From Dehalococcoidales bacterium (GTDB lineage: Bacteria; Chloroflexota; Dehalococcoidia; Dehalococcoidales; UBA3254), in the NCBI GenBank assembly GCA_028718465.1, contig JAQULX010000244.1:1-5260 (forward strand): a stretch of 5,260 bases of DNA. The letters are read 5' to 3'. A program made the translations under genes and the position numbers. Shown here one piece after another: positions 4,875 to 5,260 of the stretch (position 1 is its first letter; the number at the start of each line of letters is the position of its first letter). The notes below the pieces were generated by a model, which was not told the origin of the DNA, did no database searches, and worked only from the letters and a program-made list of their open reading frames with translations.

Positions 4875-5234
4875 TTACGGCACCCTGACTTTGGTGCAGG
4901 CTTTCTCCCAAAGTTTTTCAAGCTGGTAGTAATCGCGCTCAACGGGACCGAAAATGTGGACCACTACATCGTTGTAGTCAAGAGGTACCCAGCCGGTTTC
5001 CGGAGTGCCTTCCTCATGCAAAGGGCGTATGTTCTCCTTTTTAAGCTCATCGGTAACGGCACTGGTTAAAGCTTTGAGCTGGCGGATGCTTTCGCCGCTG
5101 CAAATGACAAAGTACTCTGTAAAACTGCATACGCCCTGCGTATCCAGCAGCACGATGTCTGTGGCTTGTTTATCGCTGAGGATATCGATTATTTTATGCG
5201 CCAGGTTCAGACTTTCCAGAAAGTGCACCCCCAT
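4875..5234 (-). CDS. rsfS: Ribosomal silencing factor RsfS (Iojap / YbeB family)
   Basis: RsfS binds ribosomal protein uL14 on the large subunit and blocks subunit joining, lowering translation when nutrients are short. The 119-residue protein is the usual length and shows the family blocks in order: KIIDILSDKQATDIVLLD (14-31), the central TEYFVICSGESIRQLKAL (39-56), HEEGTPETGWVPLDYNDVVVHIF (73-95) and the C-terminal RDYYQLEKLWEKA (100-112). The ATG at 5232-5234 leaves about ten residues before the conserved core, as expected. No Shine-Dalgarno precedes it; the next possible start, GTG two codons in, is no better. In many bacteria rsfS sits beside nadD, which would lie on the minus strand upstream, outside this window; I cannot confirm it. 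The gene faces ndk tail to tail across a 233-bp gap. Confidence 0.95.
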   Translation of the reverse strand: MGVHFLESLNLAHKIIDILSDKQATDIVLLDTQGVCSFTEYFVICSGESIRQLKALTSAVTDELKKENIRPLHEEGTPETGWVPLDYNDVVVHIFGPVERDYYQLEKLWEKACTKVRVP

Positions 5235-5260
5235 TAACAGTTGGTTTAACAGTAATATTA

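Noticed and set aside
4696..4911. Minus-strand open frame of 71 codons in the ndk-rsfS gap
   Set aside because: It overlaps the 3' end of rsfS, its composition (Pro, Ser, Leu, Tyr) looks random, and it has no convincing ribosome site. I would reconsider only if the protein is conserved in relatives.
4825..4929. Plus-strand small frame of 34 codons starting MRDERILDRARN, with AAGGG upstream
   Set aside because: The second half is antisense to the conserved C-terminus of rsfS and the ribosome site is poor; no domain or conservation can be claimed.

Overview
This window looks like ordinary chromosomal sequence from a bacterium of medium GC content, probably an anaerobe. It carries a rubrerythrin and a compact housekeeping operon. 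Gene content, order and protein style fit a Chloroflexota lineage of the Dehalococcoidia kind, but a deep-branching Firmicute cannot be excluded; this taxonomic guess is inference. I see no mobile element, CRISPR array, rRNA, tRNA or prophage signature.

Layout: (1) 1-222 (+) is the C-terminal end of a CCA-adding tRNA nucleotidyltransferase or poly(A) polymerase-type enzyme. (2) Converging on it after 20 bp is a rubrerythrin gene on the minus strand (243-746), with a good Shine-Dalgarno and an AT-rich promoter tract. (3) A 149-bp divergent intergenic region (747-895) drives rubrerythrin leftward and the main operon rightward. (4) A tight six-gene operon runs on the plus strand from 896 to 4641: thiL (thiamine-phosphate kinase), tsaE and tsaB (tRNA t6A37 synthesis), a hotdog-fold thioesterase, a HAD-family phosphatase/phosphomutase, and ndk (nucleoside diphosphate kinase). 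Gene spacings are +5, +1, +9, -8 and +16 bp, so co-transcription is very likely. (5) A 233-bp convergent gap (4642-4874) holds no convincing gene. (6) rsfS, the ribosomal silencing factor, lies on the minus strand (4875-5234), and its start is close to the window edge.

The genes share a translation/tRNA theme (CCA end repair, t6A modification, ribosome silencing) mixed with cofactor phosphorylation, nucleotide balance and oxidative stress defence. The most notable sequence-level observation is that thiL seems to be expressed from a leaderless transcript: a perfect extended -10 (TGTTATAAT) ends only 7 nt before the ATG, and there is no Shine-Dalgarno. ThiL also has Asn in place of the usual metal-binding Asp in its GGD motif. 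I do not find a previously undescribed multi-gene system here; every sizeable gene belongs to a recognisable family.
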